From assembly GCF_004339575.1 (NCBI RefSeq), contig NZ_SMFV01000002.1, positions 248,001 through 312,000 on the forward strand: a stretch of 64,000 nt of DNA, read 5' to 3'. Both the position numbers and the translations under genes were made by a program. Below, one piece after another: positions 28,366-36,330 of the stretch; the first letter of the stretch is position 1, and every line of letters starts with the position of its first letter. Source of the stretch: Phorcysia thermohydrogeniphila (GTDB lineage Bacteria > Aquificota > Aquificia > Desulfurobacteriales > Desulfurobacteriaceae). Below the pieces are notes generated by a model that saw only the letters and a program-made list of their open reading frames with translations, did not search any database and was not told the DNA's origin.

Positions 28366-29688
28366 TTATTCGCCAAAAACTCTCTTGAATATGTAATCAA
28401 CGTGTTTTGTGTGGTAGGAAAGGTCAAAGATGTCCTCAATTTCCTCCTCTGTTAGAACCTTCCTGACTCTCTCATCGCCCTTTAGGAGCTCCTTAAAGTC
28501 AGCCCCCTCGTTCCAGACCTTCATTGCGTTTTCCTGAACGATGGCGTAGGCATCTTCCCTTGTAAGTCCTCCCTTTTCAATGAGTGTGAGGAGAACTCTC
28601 TGGGAGAAAACGAGGCCTTTTAGGAGGTTTAGGTTCTTGAGCATGTTCTCCGGATAAACGACCAAGTTCTCTATGAGGTTCGCAAACTTCTGGAGCATGT
28701 AGTCAAGAGCTATACAAGCGTCTGGGAAGATTGTCCTCTCTGTTGAGGAGTGGGAGATGTCCCTTTCGTGCCATAGAGGTATGTTCTCCATTCCGACGAT
28801 GCAGGCGCTTCTAACTACCCTTGCAAGTCCACAGAGCCTTTCAGAAAGTATCGGATTCCTCTTGTGGGGCATTGCAGAAGAGCCCTTCTGTCCCTTCCTG
28901 AAGGGTTCTTCAACTTCCCTTACTTCGGTTCTTTGAAGGTGTCTAATTTCAGTTGCAAACTTTTCAATTGATGATGCAGTTAGAGCCATTGCTGCTAAGA
29001 ACTCAGCGTGTCTGTCTCTTTGAACTACTTGGTTTGAGGCCTTGGCGTAGCCTATTCCAAGCCTTTCGCAGGTCATTTCTTCAACTTTCGGGTCTATGTT
29101 TGCAAAAGTTCCGACAGCTCCAGAAATCTTTCCGACTGCCGCCCTCTCGGTTGCGGCCTTTAGCCTCTCGTAGTTTCTTCTCATCTCGTCGTACCAGATT
29201 GCAAGCTTTAAGCCAAAGGTTATTGGTTCAGCGTGAATTCCGTGAGTTCTACCTATCATAACTGTGTACTTGTGCTCAAAGGCACGCTTCTTTATGGCCT
29301 CCATGACTTTCTGGATGTCCTTTAAAAGGAGCTCCCCAGCCTGCTTTATCTGGAGGGCAAAGGCAGTGTCAAGCATGTCTGATGAAGTCATTCCAAAGTG
29401 GAGGTATTTGGCCTCTTCTCCTACAACCTCCCTTATGTAGGTGAGGAAAGCTATAACGTCGTGGTTTGTAACTGCCTCTATCTCGTTGATTCTCTTAACG
29501 TCAAACTCTTTTTCTCCTTCAAGGAAAGGTTTTACCTTTTCCTTTATTTTCTCTACTGCCTCCTTCGGAACTTTTCCGAGCTCTGCCCAAGCTTCTGCAA
29601 CTGCAACCTCAACCTTTAGCCAGTTCCTGAGCTTATTCTGCTCGTCCCAGATAGCGCCCATTTCGGGGAGGGTGTATCTTGGTATCAT
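28366..29688 (-). CDS. purB: Adenylosuccinate lyase
   Basis: 440-residue fumarase/aspartase-superfamily enzyme acting twice in purine synthesis (SAICAR to AICAR, adenylosuccinate to AMP). Visible signatures are TSSDMLDTAFALQ, GRTHGIHAEPITFG with the catalytic histidine, and the flexible loop GSSAMPHKRNPI with the catalytic serine. Length is typical. It follows the RluA-type gene by 30 bases and ends at a strong terminator. Confidence 0.97.
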   Translation of the reverse strand: MIPRYTLPEMGAIWDEQNKLRNWLKVEVAVAEAWAELGKVPKEAVEKIKEKVKPFLEGEKEFDVKRINEIEAVTNHDVIAFLTYIREVVGEEAKYLHFGMTSSDMLDTAFALQIKQAGELLLKDIQKVMEAIKKRAFEHKYTVMIGRTHGIHAEPITFGLKLAIWYDEMRRNYERLKAATERAAVGKISGAVGTFANIDPKVEEMTCERLGIGYAKASNQVVQRDRHAEFLAAMALTASSIEKFATEIRHLQRTEVREVEEPFRKGQKGSSAMPHKRNPILSERLCGLARVVRSACIVGMENIPLWHERDISHSSTERTIFPDACIALDYMLQKFANLIENLVVYPENMLKNLNLLKGLVFSQRVLLTLIEKGGLTREDAYAIVQENAMKVWNEGADFKELLKGDERVRKVLTEEEIEDIFDLSYHTKHVDYIFKRVFGE

Positions 29689-29718
29689 TTCAAACCTCCG
29701 AAAAATTTTTGCGAGATT

Positions 29719-30570
29719 TTAACCTACTTCTTTTTCTATCACTTTGAGCTCCTCTTCTCCTCTTAAGATTCGCAAGAAAAGCTTAAAGTCCTCTGGAAAG
29801 GGAGCTTTTACGGAAACCGTCTTTTTCAGTATCGGGTGGGGGAACTCTATTTTTCGGGCGTGAAGGAGTATTCTCGGAGAAAAGAGGTGAATTTCCTTGT
29901 CCCACTTCCTCTTCCAGTAGTTAAACTCCCCAAGGACTGGGTGGTTGATTAGTGAAAGGTGTCTCCTTATCTGGTGCTTCCTTCCGGTCGGTATTTCAAC
30001 CTCAAGGAGGGAAGTTCCGTTAAACTCTTCCAAGACTCTGAAAAGCGTTTCTGACGGTTTCCCGTCAAGGGGAACGTTTACCTTACCGCTCTTTTTCTTA
30101 AAGTTTCCTGCAGCGAGGCACAAGTAGACTTTTTTGACTCTCTTCTTCTTAAAGAGCTCCTTAAAACTTTCAAAGACCTTTCTCTCCTTGGCCGCTATCA
30201 GAGCTCCACTTGTCTGCTTGTCAAGCCTGTGGACGACTGTGTAGTCTTTATTTTTCCTTCTCAGTATCTCTTCAACGTTTGGAACATCTTTGTTACTATT
30301 TATGAATGGTGGTTTGTTGATTATGAGAATATACTCATCTTCGTAGAGTTTTTCTATTCTTTTTTCATCAAAAAGAAGATGGTTAAAGGAAACGTAAATG
30401 GAACTCTTAGCCTTTATTTTTTTGCGGTAAAAGAGTTCTTTTAGCCCATTTACGGAACACAGCCCTTCGTTTATCAACTTTTTTGCCCTCTTCTTACTGC
30501 CTGTAACCGTAGAAACGCACTCTATAAGTGGTTGTTCCCCTCTACTTTTAAGCTTAAAAAACTCCACCAT
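29719..30570 (-). CDS. RluA-family pseudouridine synthase
   Basis: 283 residues. An N-terminal S4 RNA-binding domain (about 12-65, GSKKRAKKLINEGLCSVNG) is followed by the catalytic domain with VVHRLDKQTSGALIAAKE, whose aspartate is the catalytic residue, and the motif GRKHQIRRHLSLINHPVLG. It modifies uridines in rRNA or tRNA; whether it corresponds to RluC, RluD or another specificity cannot be read. It heads a run with purB. Confidence 0.92.
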   Translation of the reverse strand: MVEFFKLKSRGEQPLIECVSTVTGSKKRAKKLINEGLCSVNGLKELFYRKKIKAKSSIYVSFNHLLFDEKRIEKLYEDEYILIINKPPFINSNKDVPNVEEILRRKNKDYTVVHRLDKQTSGALIAAKERKVFESFKELFKKKRVKKVYLCLAAGNFKKKSGKVNVPLDGKPSETLFRVLEEFNGTSLLEVEIPTGRKHQIRRHLSLINHPVLGEFNYWKRKWDKEIHLFSPRILLHARKIEFPHPILKKTVSVKAPFPEDFKLFLRILRGEEELKVIEKEVG

Positions 30571-30635
30571 TTTTTCTCTCCTGCTGTATGAATTTTATCT
30601 CTCTATTTTATAGACAAATTCAATCCTTTGAATAG

Positions 30636-30663
30636 TTGACTTAGGGAAGTTCTATAACTAAGT
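30636..30663 (+). promoter_or_regulatory. Possible promoter/operator of the selenoperoxiredoxin gene
   Basis: TTGACT (30636-30641) is a good -35. The -10 at proper distance (TAAGTT) is poor. ACTTAG (30639-30644) and CTAAGT (30658-30663) are inverted arms 13 bases apart that would cover the promoter. This is a weak candidate for an oxidative-stress operator. It does not match the PerR or Fur boxes I know. Confidence 0.3.
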
Positions 30664-30695
30664 TTAAAACTGAAAATAACTTGCAGGAGGGAGAC

Positions 30696-31310
30696 ATGGC
30701 TCTCGTTGGACAAAAGGCTCCTGAGTTTGAACTCCAAGCCTATGACCCAAACACCGACAGCTACACGACCGTAAAGCTCTCTGATTACGTTCCTAACAAC
30801 GAAGGTAAGTTCCTCGTTGTATGCTTCTATCCGGCAGACTTTACCTTCGTCTGACCAACAGAGCTGGCTGCGGTCGCAGCCAAATATGAGGAGATTAAGG
30901 CCCGTGGGGCAGAGGTAATTGCCATTTCTACGGACACTGTTTTCAGCCACCAGATTTTCTGCAAGGTTGAGCCTCTTATGAAGGACGTTAAATTCCTCCT
31001 TGCAGCAGACCCAACAGGAGAGACTGCAAGGAAGTACGGCGTCTACATTGAGGAAGCAGGTCTTGCAAGGAGAGGAAGGTTCATTATCAACCCTGACGGC
31101 ATCATAGTAGCTGAAGAGGTTCTCAACCCACCAGTTGGTAGGAACGTCAACGAGCTCCTCAGACAGCTTGACGCTTGGAAGTACGTTTACGAGCATCCTG
31201 ACGAGGCCTGCCCAGCTAACTGGAGACCCGGTAAGAAGACTCTCAAGCCCGGTCCAAGTATTGCTGGAAAAGTAGGAGAGGTAATTACGATAGATGAGAT
31301 TCTCTCTTAA
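30696..31310 (+). CDS. Selenocysteine-containing 2-Cys peroxiredoxin (AhpC/Prx1 type)
   Basis: 204 residues when the in-frame TGA at 30852-30854 is read as selenocysteine (residue 53). The flanking sequence FYPADFTFV-U-PTELAAVA is the peroxidatic active site of 2-Cys peroxiredoxins, with U exactly where the peroxidatic cysteine normally sits. The resolving cysteine is kept in DEACPANWRPG near the C-terminus. No other stop or frameshift is present on either side, so this is recoding rather than decay. GGAGGGAG lies before the ATG at 30696. A SECIS-like hairpin starts 11 bases after the TGA. It reduces peroxides. Its expression needs SelA, encoded at 47.7 kb, plus SelB, SelC and SelD from elsewhere. 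Standard gene callers would truncate it to the C-terminal 110 residues. Confidence 0.93.
30855..30881 (+). promoter_or_regulatory. Bacterial SECIS-like element
   Basis: GGCTGC (30866-30871), loop GGTC, GCAGCC (30876-30881): a perfect 6-bp stem whose loop contains the GU dinucleotide that SelB recognises in the E. coli fdhF element (loop AGGUCU). The 11 bases between the TGA and the stem equal the spacing in fdhF. It lies in coding sequence directly after the recoded TGA. Confidence 0.82.
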
Positions 31311-32368
31311 TCCTTTCTTTGCCCCGCTCTGCGGGGCTTTTCTCCGTTAATCGCCAAGAAGAAAAACTCGGCCTTCCTTCCAGTTTCCCTGTTAAAACAT
31401 CTTATTCCGATTCTCGTTTTAAGCCTTTTTATCTTCAAGGGAAAGGGAGATTCAACGACCTTTCCCTTTTTCTTTGCCTTTACCCAGCCATTTTCGGAAG
31501 TGTATATAGAACAGTTTTTGTACTTTTCGGGCTCTTTTAGGAGGAAACGGACTGTGACAGGATTTTCCTCTAAAAGCCCTATTTCCGGATAGTGGCTAAC
31601 TACCGGAAGAGGTTCTATCTGGAGGTTCCTTACAAAATTTCTAAAGCCTGATAGTGAACCTACAACAGCCATTCTTGGAATGGGGTCTTCTTTACCGCTG
31701 TAGCTTCCCCTGTCCTGAGAAAGGAGGAGCTTGTATCCCTTCTTCTTGAAGAATTCAACGCTCAGCCTATCGTAGCTACCGTATGGGAAAGCGAAAAACT
31801 CAGGCTCACTGCCGAGGAGTTCTTTAAACCGCTTTCTTGAGAGCTCCTCCTCTTTTTCAAGAACTTTCAGGTATTCCTTAGGGGAGAGTTTTGCTCTTAA
31901 AACTGCTAAATCGGGGTGGCTGTACAGGTGATTTCCGAAGTCTGCGAGGCCGCTCTTTTGGAGCTCCTCTAACTCTTCTTTGGTTAAAAAGTCTGGATAC
32001 CTTCCGACCGCTTCCATGTAGAGAAAGACAGTGAAAGGGAATCTGTATTCCTTAAGTATCTCAAAGGCTTTCATCGTTGTTCTGTAACCGTCGTCAATTG
32101 TTATTACAACGGTCTTTGGAGGAATGGCTTTCCCTGATGAGACAATCTTGTAGAGTTCTCTCAAGTGTATTACGTTGTAGCCGTTTTTCTTCAGGTATTC
32201 CATCTGCTTCCTGAAGTCCTGTAAAGAGACAGACGTTGAAGGATACCTTTCGTCACCAAAGCGGTGGTAAATTAGGATAGTAGCGTAGTTATCTGTTGCA
32301 AGGAGTCTCTTCGGCAAGAACAAACTTAGAATCGTCAAAGCGAGTAAAACCGTTCTTTTCAATAACAT
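31307..32368 (-). CDS. Polysaccharide deacetylase family protein
   Basis: 353 residues. Signal peptide or anchor at 1-24, then a NodB-type deacetylase domain with ILIYHRFGD, the metal-binding TIDDGYRTTMKAF and HLYSHPDLA, and a FAFPYGSYD motif. The C-terminal 100 residues look like an added beta domain (EIGLLEENPVTVRFLL). It probably removes acetyl groups from peptidoglycan or an exopolysaccharide outside the inner membrane. The start overlaps the upstream glucosaminidase gene by 80 bases, unusually long, but the signal peptide falls in the overlap and supports it. The 3' end overlaps the selenoperoxiredoxin stop by 4 bases. Confidence 0.9.
   Translation of the reverse strand: MLLKRTVLLALTILSLFLPKRLLATDNYATILIYHRFGDERYPSTSVSLQDFRKQMEYLKKNGYNVIHLRELYKIVSSGKAIPPKTVVITIDDGYRTTMKAFEILKEYRFPFTVFLYMEAVGRYPDFLTKEELEELQKSGLADFGNHLYSHPDLAVLRAKLSPKEYLKVLEKEEELSRKRFKELLGSEPEFFAFPYGSYDRLSVEFFKKKGYKLLLSQDRGSYSGKEDPIPRMAVVGSLSGFRNFVRNLQIEPLPVVSHYPEIGLLEENPVTVRFLLKEPEKYKNCSIYTSENGWVKAKKKGKVVESPFPLKIKRLKTRIGIRCFNRETGRKAEFFFLAINGEKPRRAGQRKD
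31321..31343 (+). terminator. Rho-independent terminator of the peroxiredoxin gene
   Basis: GCCCCGC (31321-31327), loop TCT, GCGGGGC (31331-31337), then TTTTCT: a perfect 7-bp G/C stem 10 bases after the stop. It lies inside the 3' coding end of the convergent deacetylase gene, whose last residues (RAGQRKD) are read through the stem. Confidence 0.9.
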
Positions 32369-33089
32369 TTTTGACCAGCCTCACGTATTCGTCCCTTAGG
32401 GTTGAGTACTTCTCAAGGGCTTCAACTAAGGTGTAAACGTCGGCTCCTTTTTCCCTTGCCTTCCTGAATTCTTCATATGCCCAGCTGACGTTGATATTGT
32501 ATATGTAGTCCTTAACCGACTGGTATAGGTTATCGTAGACTTTGAGGCAAACGTTGCTGTCTTTGGCCTTTATGCATTTTGTTTTATCCTTCATGGCGTA
32601 CATGCCGAAGGCGTTGTTTGCCTCTGTAAAGAACCTTGAAGTTCCCCACCCGCTCTCAACGGCGGCCTGAGCTAAAATGAGGCTTACGGGAACAGCATCA
32701 ACACGTCTTAAGAGTTCGGAGATAGTAGAGGCTTTGTACTTTTTAAGGATCTCCTCTAACTTCCTCTTTTCCTCCGGCGTCAGTTCTTTTTTGTTTGAAA
32801 CCGAAACAACAAATTCCCTCTCTTTAAGAACCTCTTGGTTAGCCCTCACGATAAGGGGAAGCATTATTTCAACGAACTTTTTCTTTCTTTCTTCTGGTTT
32901 TAAGTGCTTTAGAGAGACGTGGGATGGAAAAAGTGTTTTAGACTCTTCATGAATGATTTCACAGACCTCTGAAATCGTGTTGGAGCTCTCTGCTGTTTCT
33001 TCGCTCTTCTTACACGTTAGAGTTCCTTCAGAGTTTATGAAAGAAAGCAGGGGAATCCCCGCTATTAGAATCCAGAGCCTGTGCTTCAC
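32289..33089 (-). CDS. Bax-like glucosaminidase-domain protein
   Basis: 266 residues. Signal peptide (1-20), then a helical region, then a glucosaminidase/lysozyme-like domain at about 130-240. VPVSLILAQAAVESGWGTS holds the catalytic glutamate, and FFTEANNAFGMYAMKD follows. This matches the E. coli Bax / FlgJ-type muramidase-glucosaminidase fold that cleaves peptidoglycan in the periplasm. It starts at GTG (33089) behind AGGAGG. It is paired with the following deacetylase, so the two probably act on the same wall polymer. Confidence 0.85.
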   Translation of the reverse strand: MKHRLWILIAGIPLLSFINSEGTLTCKKSEETAESSNTISEVCEIIHEESKTLFPSHVSLKHLKPEERKKKFVEIMLPLIVRANQEVLKEREFVVSVSNKKELTPEEKRKLEEILKKYKASTISELLRRVDAVPVSLILAQAAVESGWGTSRFFTEANNAFGMYAMKDKTKCIKAKDSNVCLKVYDNLYQSVKDYIYNINVSWAYEEFRKAREKGADVYTLVEALEKYSTLRDEYVRLVKNVIEKNGFTRFDDSKFVLAEETPCNR

Positions 33090-33141
33090 TTGGCCTCCTA
33101 TGCCTAATTTAAGGGTTTGCTAACCGCAAATTTATCTCGTT

Positions 33142-33150
33142 TGCTATACT
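33142..33150 (+). promoter_or_regulatory. Extended -10 promoter for fumarase beta gene
   Basis: TGCTATACT, an extended -10 element, 30 bases before the ATG at 33180. No clear -35 hexamer is present, as often accepted for extended -10 promoters. It lies in the divergent gap with the glucosaminidase gene. Confidence 0.45.
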
Positions 33151-33179
33151 ATGATTATCCCCACCTTAGGAGGTTTTGC

Positions 33180-33758
33180 ATGTCTGCAATAAGGATTACA
33201 ACGCCAATTGATGAGAAAGTAATTGAAAAGCTCAAAGCTGGTGACTTTGTACTCATCTCTGGAGTCATCTACACAGCAAGAGATGCTGCCCACAAACGTA
33301 TGGTAGAGGCCTTAGAAAGGGGTGAGGAGCTCCCCTTTGACCTTCAGGGACAGATAATCTACTACGCTGGTCCTGCCCCGGCTAAGCCCGGAAAACCTAT
33401 TGGTTCTGTAGGACCAACCACAAGCTACAGGATGGACCCTTACGCGCCAAAGCTCTTAGAGGCCGGCCTTAAGGGAATGATAGGAAAGGGAACGAGGAGC
33501 AAAGAGGTAGTTGAGGCGATAAAGAAGTTTAAAGGCGTCTACTTTGGAGCTGTTGGAGGAGCTGCGGCCTACCTTGCAAGGTGCGTGAAGTCTGCAGAGG
33601 TCATTGCCTATGAGGACCTTGGGCCGGAAGCTGTAAGGAGACTCGTTGTAGAGGACTTTCCTGCCTTTGTGATAAACGACATTTACGGCAACGACCTTTA
33701 CAAAATGGGAAGGTACAAGTATACAGAGGTTGAAGACCCAGCCCTCTTTGGATGTTAA
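33180..33758 (+). CDS. Class I fumarate hydratase, beta (C-terminal) subunit
   Basis: 192 residues. The Fe-S hydro-lyase beta domain is recognised from GDFVLISGVIYTARDAAHKRM, YYAGPAPAKPGKPIGSVGPTTSYRMD, GMIGKG and GAAAYLARCVKSAEV. It hydrates fumarate to malate, or acts on tartrate in related enzymes, together with an alpha subunit carrying the [4Fe-4S] cluster that is not in the window. AGGAGG precedes the ATG at 33180; the frame is open further upstream but lacks a ribosome site. The role fits a reductive TCA cycle, as expected in Aquificota (inference). Confidence 0.93.
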   Translation: MSAIRITTPIDEKVIEKLKAGDFVLISGVIYTARDAAHKRMVEALERGEELPFDLQGQIIYYAGPAPAKPGKPIGSVGPTTSYRMDPYAPKLLEAGLKGMIGKGTRSKEVVEAIKKFKGVYFGAVGGAAAYLARCVKSAEVIAYEDLGPEAVRRLVVEDFPAFVINDIYGNDLYKMGRYKYTEVEDPALFGC

Positions 33759-33784
33759 CAAAATGTTAACATCGTGCTATAATA
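33754..33784 (+). promoter_or_regulatory. nuo operon promoter with twin TGTTAACA palindromes
   Basis: TTAACA (33756-33761) and TATAAT (33779-33784) are 17 bases apart, a strong sigma-70 type promoter. The palindrome TGTTAACA occurs at 33754-33761 and again at 33765-33772, together forming a 19-bp perfect inverted repeat over the -35 and spacer. The element ends 48 bases before the nuoA start. A dimeric repressor site is the simplest reading. Confidence 0.75.
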
Positions 33785-33832
33785 CCCATGCCTTTTTCCG
33801 AATATACAAAATAGCGGATAGAGGAGACTGAG

Positions 33833-34198
33833 TTGGGAAGTTACGTGGTTCTTTTCGTCTTCTTCCTCGTGGCTCTTGTTGTAGCCCTTTTAGTTCCAAA
33901 CATTAACCTCATAACGAACCGTTTCCTGAAGATAAACAGGGACGTTGCTGGAAAGTATGAACCCTATGAGTGTGGAATACCGCAAGTTTCTCCCCTTAAC
34001 AGGCGTTACTTTGCTCTTTTTTACGTCCTTGCACTTGTTTTTCTACTCTTTGACATTGAGACAGTTTTCCTCTTTCCGTGGGCTGTGGCCTTTAGGGAAC
34101 TTGGAGTTCTTGGTTTTGTGGAGGCCTTTGTCTTTATAGCGATACTCCTTGTTGGTTTCTTTTACGCTGTAGCCAAGGGAGCTCTAAAATGGGACTAA
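33833..34198 (+). CDS. nuoA: NADH-quinone oxidoreductase subunit A
   Basis: 121 residues, three membrane helices. The family signature KYEPYECGIPQ includes the conserved glutamate-cysteine, and ALVFLLFDIETVFLFPWAV follows. Start is TTG (33833) behind GAGGAGAC. It is the first gene of a complex I operon controlled by the palindromic promoter upstream and overlaps nuoB by 10 bases. Confidence 0.96.
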   Translation: MGSYVVLFVFFLVALVVALLVPNINLITNRFLKINRDVAGKYEPYECGIPQVSPLNRRYFALFYVLALVFLLFDIETVFLFPWAVAFRELGVLGFVEAFVFIAILLVGFFYAVAKGALKWD

Positions 34199-34662
34199 GA
34201 AACGGAGTTTTCTTAGCAAGGCTACAGGACCTTATAAACTGGGGTAGGAAAGGGGCTCTTTGGCCTTTGGCCTTTGCGACTGCCTGCTGCGGAATAGAGA
34301 TGATGGCCGCGGCGGCTTCCCGTTACGACTTTGACCGCTTTGGAGTTATCTTCAGGAACACTCCAAGGCAGTGTGACCTTCTGATAATGTGTGGAACGAT
34401 AAGCAGAAAGATGGCTCCCATTATAAAAAGACTCTGGGAGCAGATGCCCGACCCTAAGTGGGCGATAGCGATTGGAAGCTGTGCAATTAGCGGAAACATC
34501 TTTCAGACCTACTCAACTCTAAGGGGACTTGACTGCATAGTTCCCGTTGACGTCTACGTTCCGGGCTGTGCTCCAAAGCCGGAGGCCTTTTACGAGGCCC
34601 TCATAATGCTTCAGGAAAAGATAAAGAAGGACAGACCTATAGTTCTTGACGGTGAAAAATGA
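34189..34662 (+). CDS. nuoB: NADH-quinone oxidoreductase subunit B
   Basis: 157 residues. It carries cluster N2, the last Fe-S centre before quinone: the twin cysteines in TACCGIEMMA, then the later ligands in AIGSCAISG and DVYVPGCAPKPEA. It is peripheral to the membrane, next to NuoD. A short N-terminus is typical of thermophile NuoB. Overlaps nuoC as ATGA. Confidence 0.97.
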   Translation: MGLRNGVFLARLQDLINWGRKGALWPLAFATACCGIEMMAAAASRYDFDRFGVIFRNTPRQCDLLIMCGTISRKMAPIIKRLWEQMPDPKWAIAIGSCAISGNIFQTYSTLRGLDCIVPVDVYVPGCAPKPEAFYEALIMLQEKIKKDRPIVLDGEK

Positions 34663-35144
34663 GGTATGTAGCTCCAGAACTTGTTGAAAAACTAAAAAGA
34701 ACTTTTCCAGAGGCTATAGAGTCTGTAGAGGAGTTTAGAGGAGAAGTAACGGTTACAGTTAAGAAAGAGTTCTTGCTTGAGTTTATGAGATTTTTAAAGG
34801 TGGATAAAGACTTTCAAATGGACATGCTCGTTGACGTTACTGCCGTTGACTACCCAGAGAACGAGCCCCGTTTTGTAGTTGTCTATCATCTTCGCTCCCT
34901 CTCAAAGAGGCATAACCTGAGAGTGAAGTGTTGGGCAGAAGGGGAAGAAGTTCCATCAGTTGTTGATATCTGGAAGACCGCCGAGTGGACAGAAAGGGAA
35001 GTTTATGAAATGTTCGGCGTAAGGTTCACAGGAAGGAAGCTAAGGAAACTCCTCCTTCCCCAGAAGTACCCCTACTTCCCTTTGAGAAAGGACTTCCCGC
35101 TTGAAGGGTACGAAGAGCCCTGTGAAGTTTGGGACTGGGAGTAA
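34659..35144 (+). CDS. nuoC: NADH-quinone oxidoreductase subunit C
   Basis: 161 residues of the 30-kDa subunit: VDVTAVDYPENEPRFVVVYHLRS, then the signature EWTEREVYEMFGVRF and the C-terminal PLRKDFPLEG. Separate from nuoD rather than fused. Followed 4 bases later by nuoD. Confidence 0.96.
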   Translation: MRYVAPELVEKLKRTFPEAIESVEEFRGEVTVTVKKEFLLEFMRFLKVDKDFQMDMLVDVTAVDYPENEPRFVVVYHLRSLSKRHNLRVKCWAEGEEVPSVVDIWKTAEWTEREVYEMFGVRFTGRKLRKLLLPQKYPYFPLRKDFPLEGYEEPCEVWDWE

Positions 35145-35148
35145 GTGG

Positions 35149-36330
35149 ATGGAGAGGGAAAAGGTAGACCTCGTTATAAATATGGGACCTCAGCACCCAT
35201 CAACTCACGGCGTTTTAAGGCTTATCTTAGAGCTGAAGGGAGAGAAGATAGTTGGAGCCGATACGGTCATAGGTTACGTTCACAGGGGCGTTGAGAAGTT
35301 AGCGGAGAGCAGAAGGTATATGCAAGTTCTTCCCGTTTTTGACAGGGTTGACTACGTTTCTGCTACCTCCAACGAGCTTGGATTCGTCCTTGCCGTTGAG
35401 AAGCTCCTTGGCATAAGTGAAAGAGTTCCCGAAAGGGCCCAGTACTTAAGGGTCATTATGGCTGAGCTTACCCGTATCTCCTCACACCTCCTTTGGCTTG
35501 GCACTCACGCCCTTGAGCTTGGGGCTATGAGCGTCTTTTTATACGCCTTTAGGGAAAGGGAAAAAATACTTGACCTTTTTGAGGAGATAGCGGGTGGGAG
35601 ACTTCACACCGGTTATATGAGGATTGGGGGCGTTGCCAATGACGCAACTCCCAAGTTCTTAGAGGAGCTTGAAGAGTTTCTTGAATTTTTCCCAGAAAAA
35701 ATTGACGAGTATGAGACCCTTTTAACGAAAAACAGAATTTGGCTTTCAAGGACAAAGGGCGTAGGCGTTATAGACAAGGAAACGGCGATAAACTGGGGAA
35801 TAACAGGCCCTACTTTAAGGGCTGCAGGCTGTGATTATGATGTGAGGAAGTATTACCCCTACTGCGTTTACGACCGCTTAGAGTTTGACGTTCCCGTCTT
35901 TCACAACGGGGATGTTTACGACCGCTACCGCGTCAGAATGGAGGAGATGAGGCAGTCTGTCAGGATAATAAAGCAGTGCCTTGAAAAGATGCCTGAAGGC
36001 CCTGTTCAAATTGACGATCCCCACGTCTTTTTACCGCCGAAGGAAGAAGTCTACAACACAATGGTTGGCCTCCTTCAGCACTTTGAGCTGGTAATTCACG
36101 GAATAAAGCCTCCTCCCGGTGAGGTTTACGCTGCCGTTGAGGGTCCCCGGGGAGAACTCGGCTACTACATAGTGAGCGACGGTTCAGACAAACCTTACAG
36201 GCTGAGGATAAGGCCTCCTTCACTCATAAACATCGCCATAATGCCGGAGCTCCTTAAGGGCCACTACGTTGCAGACGTTATTTCCATCATAGGTAGCTTA
36301 GACCCCCTTATGGGAGAAGTTGACAGATGA
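35149..36330 (+). CDS. nuoD: NADH-quinone oxidoreductase subunit D
   Basis: 393 residues of the 49-kDa subunit that forms the quinone cavity. NMGPQHPSTHGVLRL holds the conserved histidine, and GYVHRGVEKLAE and the C-terminal end SLDPLMGEVDR are family-typical. I use the ATG at 35149 just after the nuoC stop. The frame is open 48 bases upstream, but that stretch reads as nuoC shadow. Overlaps nuoE as ATGA. Confidence 0.97.
   Translation: MEREKVDLVINMGPQHPSTHGVLRLILELKGEKIVGADTVIGYVHRGVEKLAESRRYMQVLPVFDRVDYVSATSNELGFVLAVEKLLGISERVPERAQYLRVIMAELTRISSHLLWLGTHALELGAMSVFLYAFREREKILDLFEEIAGGRLHTGYMRIGGVANDATPKFLEELEEFLEFFPEKIDEYETLLTKNRIWLSRTKGVGVIDKETAINWGITGPTLRAAGCDYDVRKYYPYCVYDRLEFDVPVFHNGDVYDRYRVRMEEMRQSVRIIKQCLEKMPEGPVQIDDPHVFLPPKEEVYNTMVGLLQHFELVIHGIKPPPGEVYAAVEGPRGELGYYIVSDGSDKPYRLRIRPPSLINIAIMPELLKGHYVADVISIIGSLDPLMGEVDR

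Noticed and set aside
30852-30854. In-frame TGA read as a nonsense mutation making the peroxiredoxin a pseudogene
   Set aside because: The frame is intact on both sides, the TGA falls exactly on the peroxidatic residue, a SECIS-like hairpin follows at the right distance, and selA is in the window.
30603-31196. 197-residue open frame on the minus strand opposite the peroxiredoxin
   Set aside because: It has no recognisable domain and mirrors the codon structure of the real gene on the plus strand.
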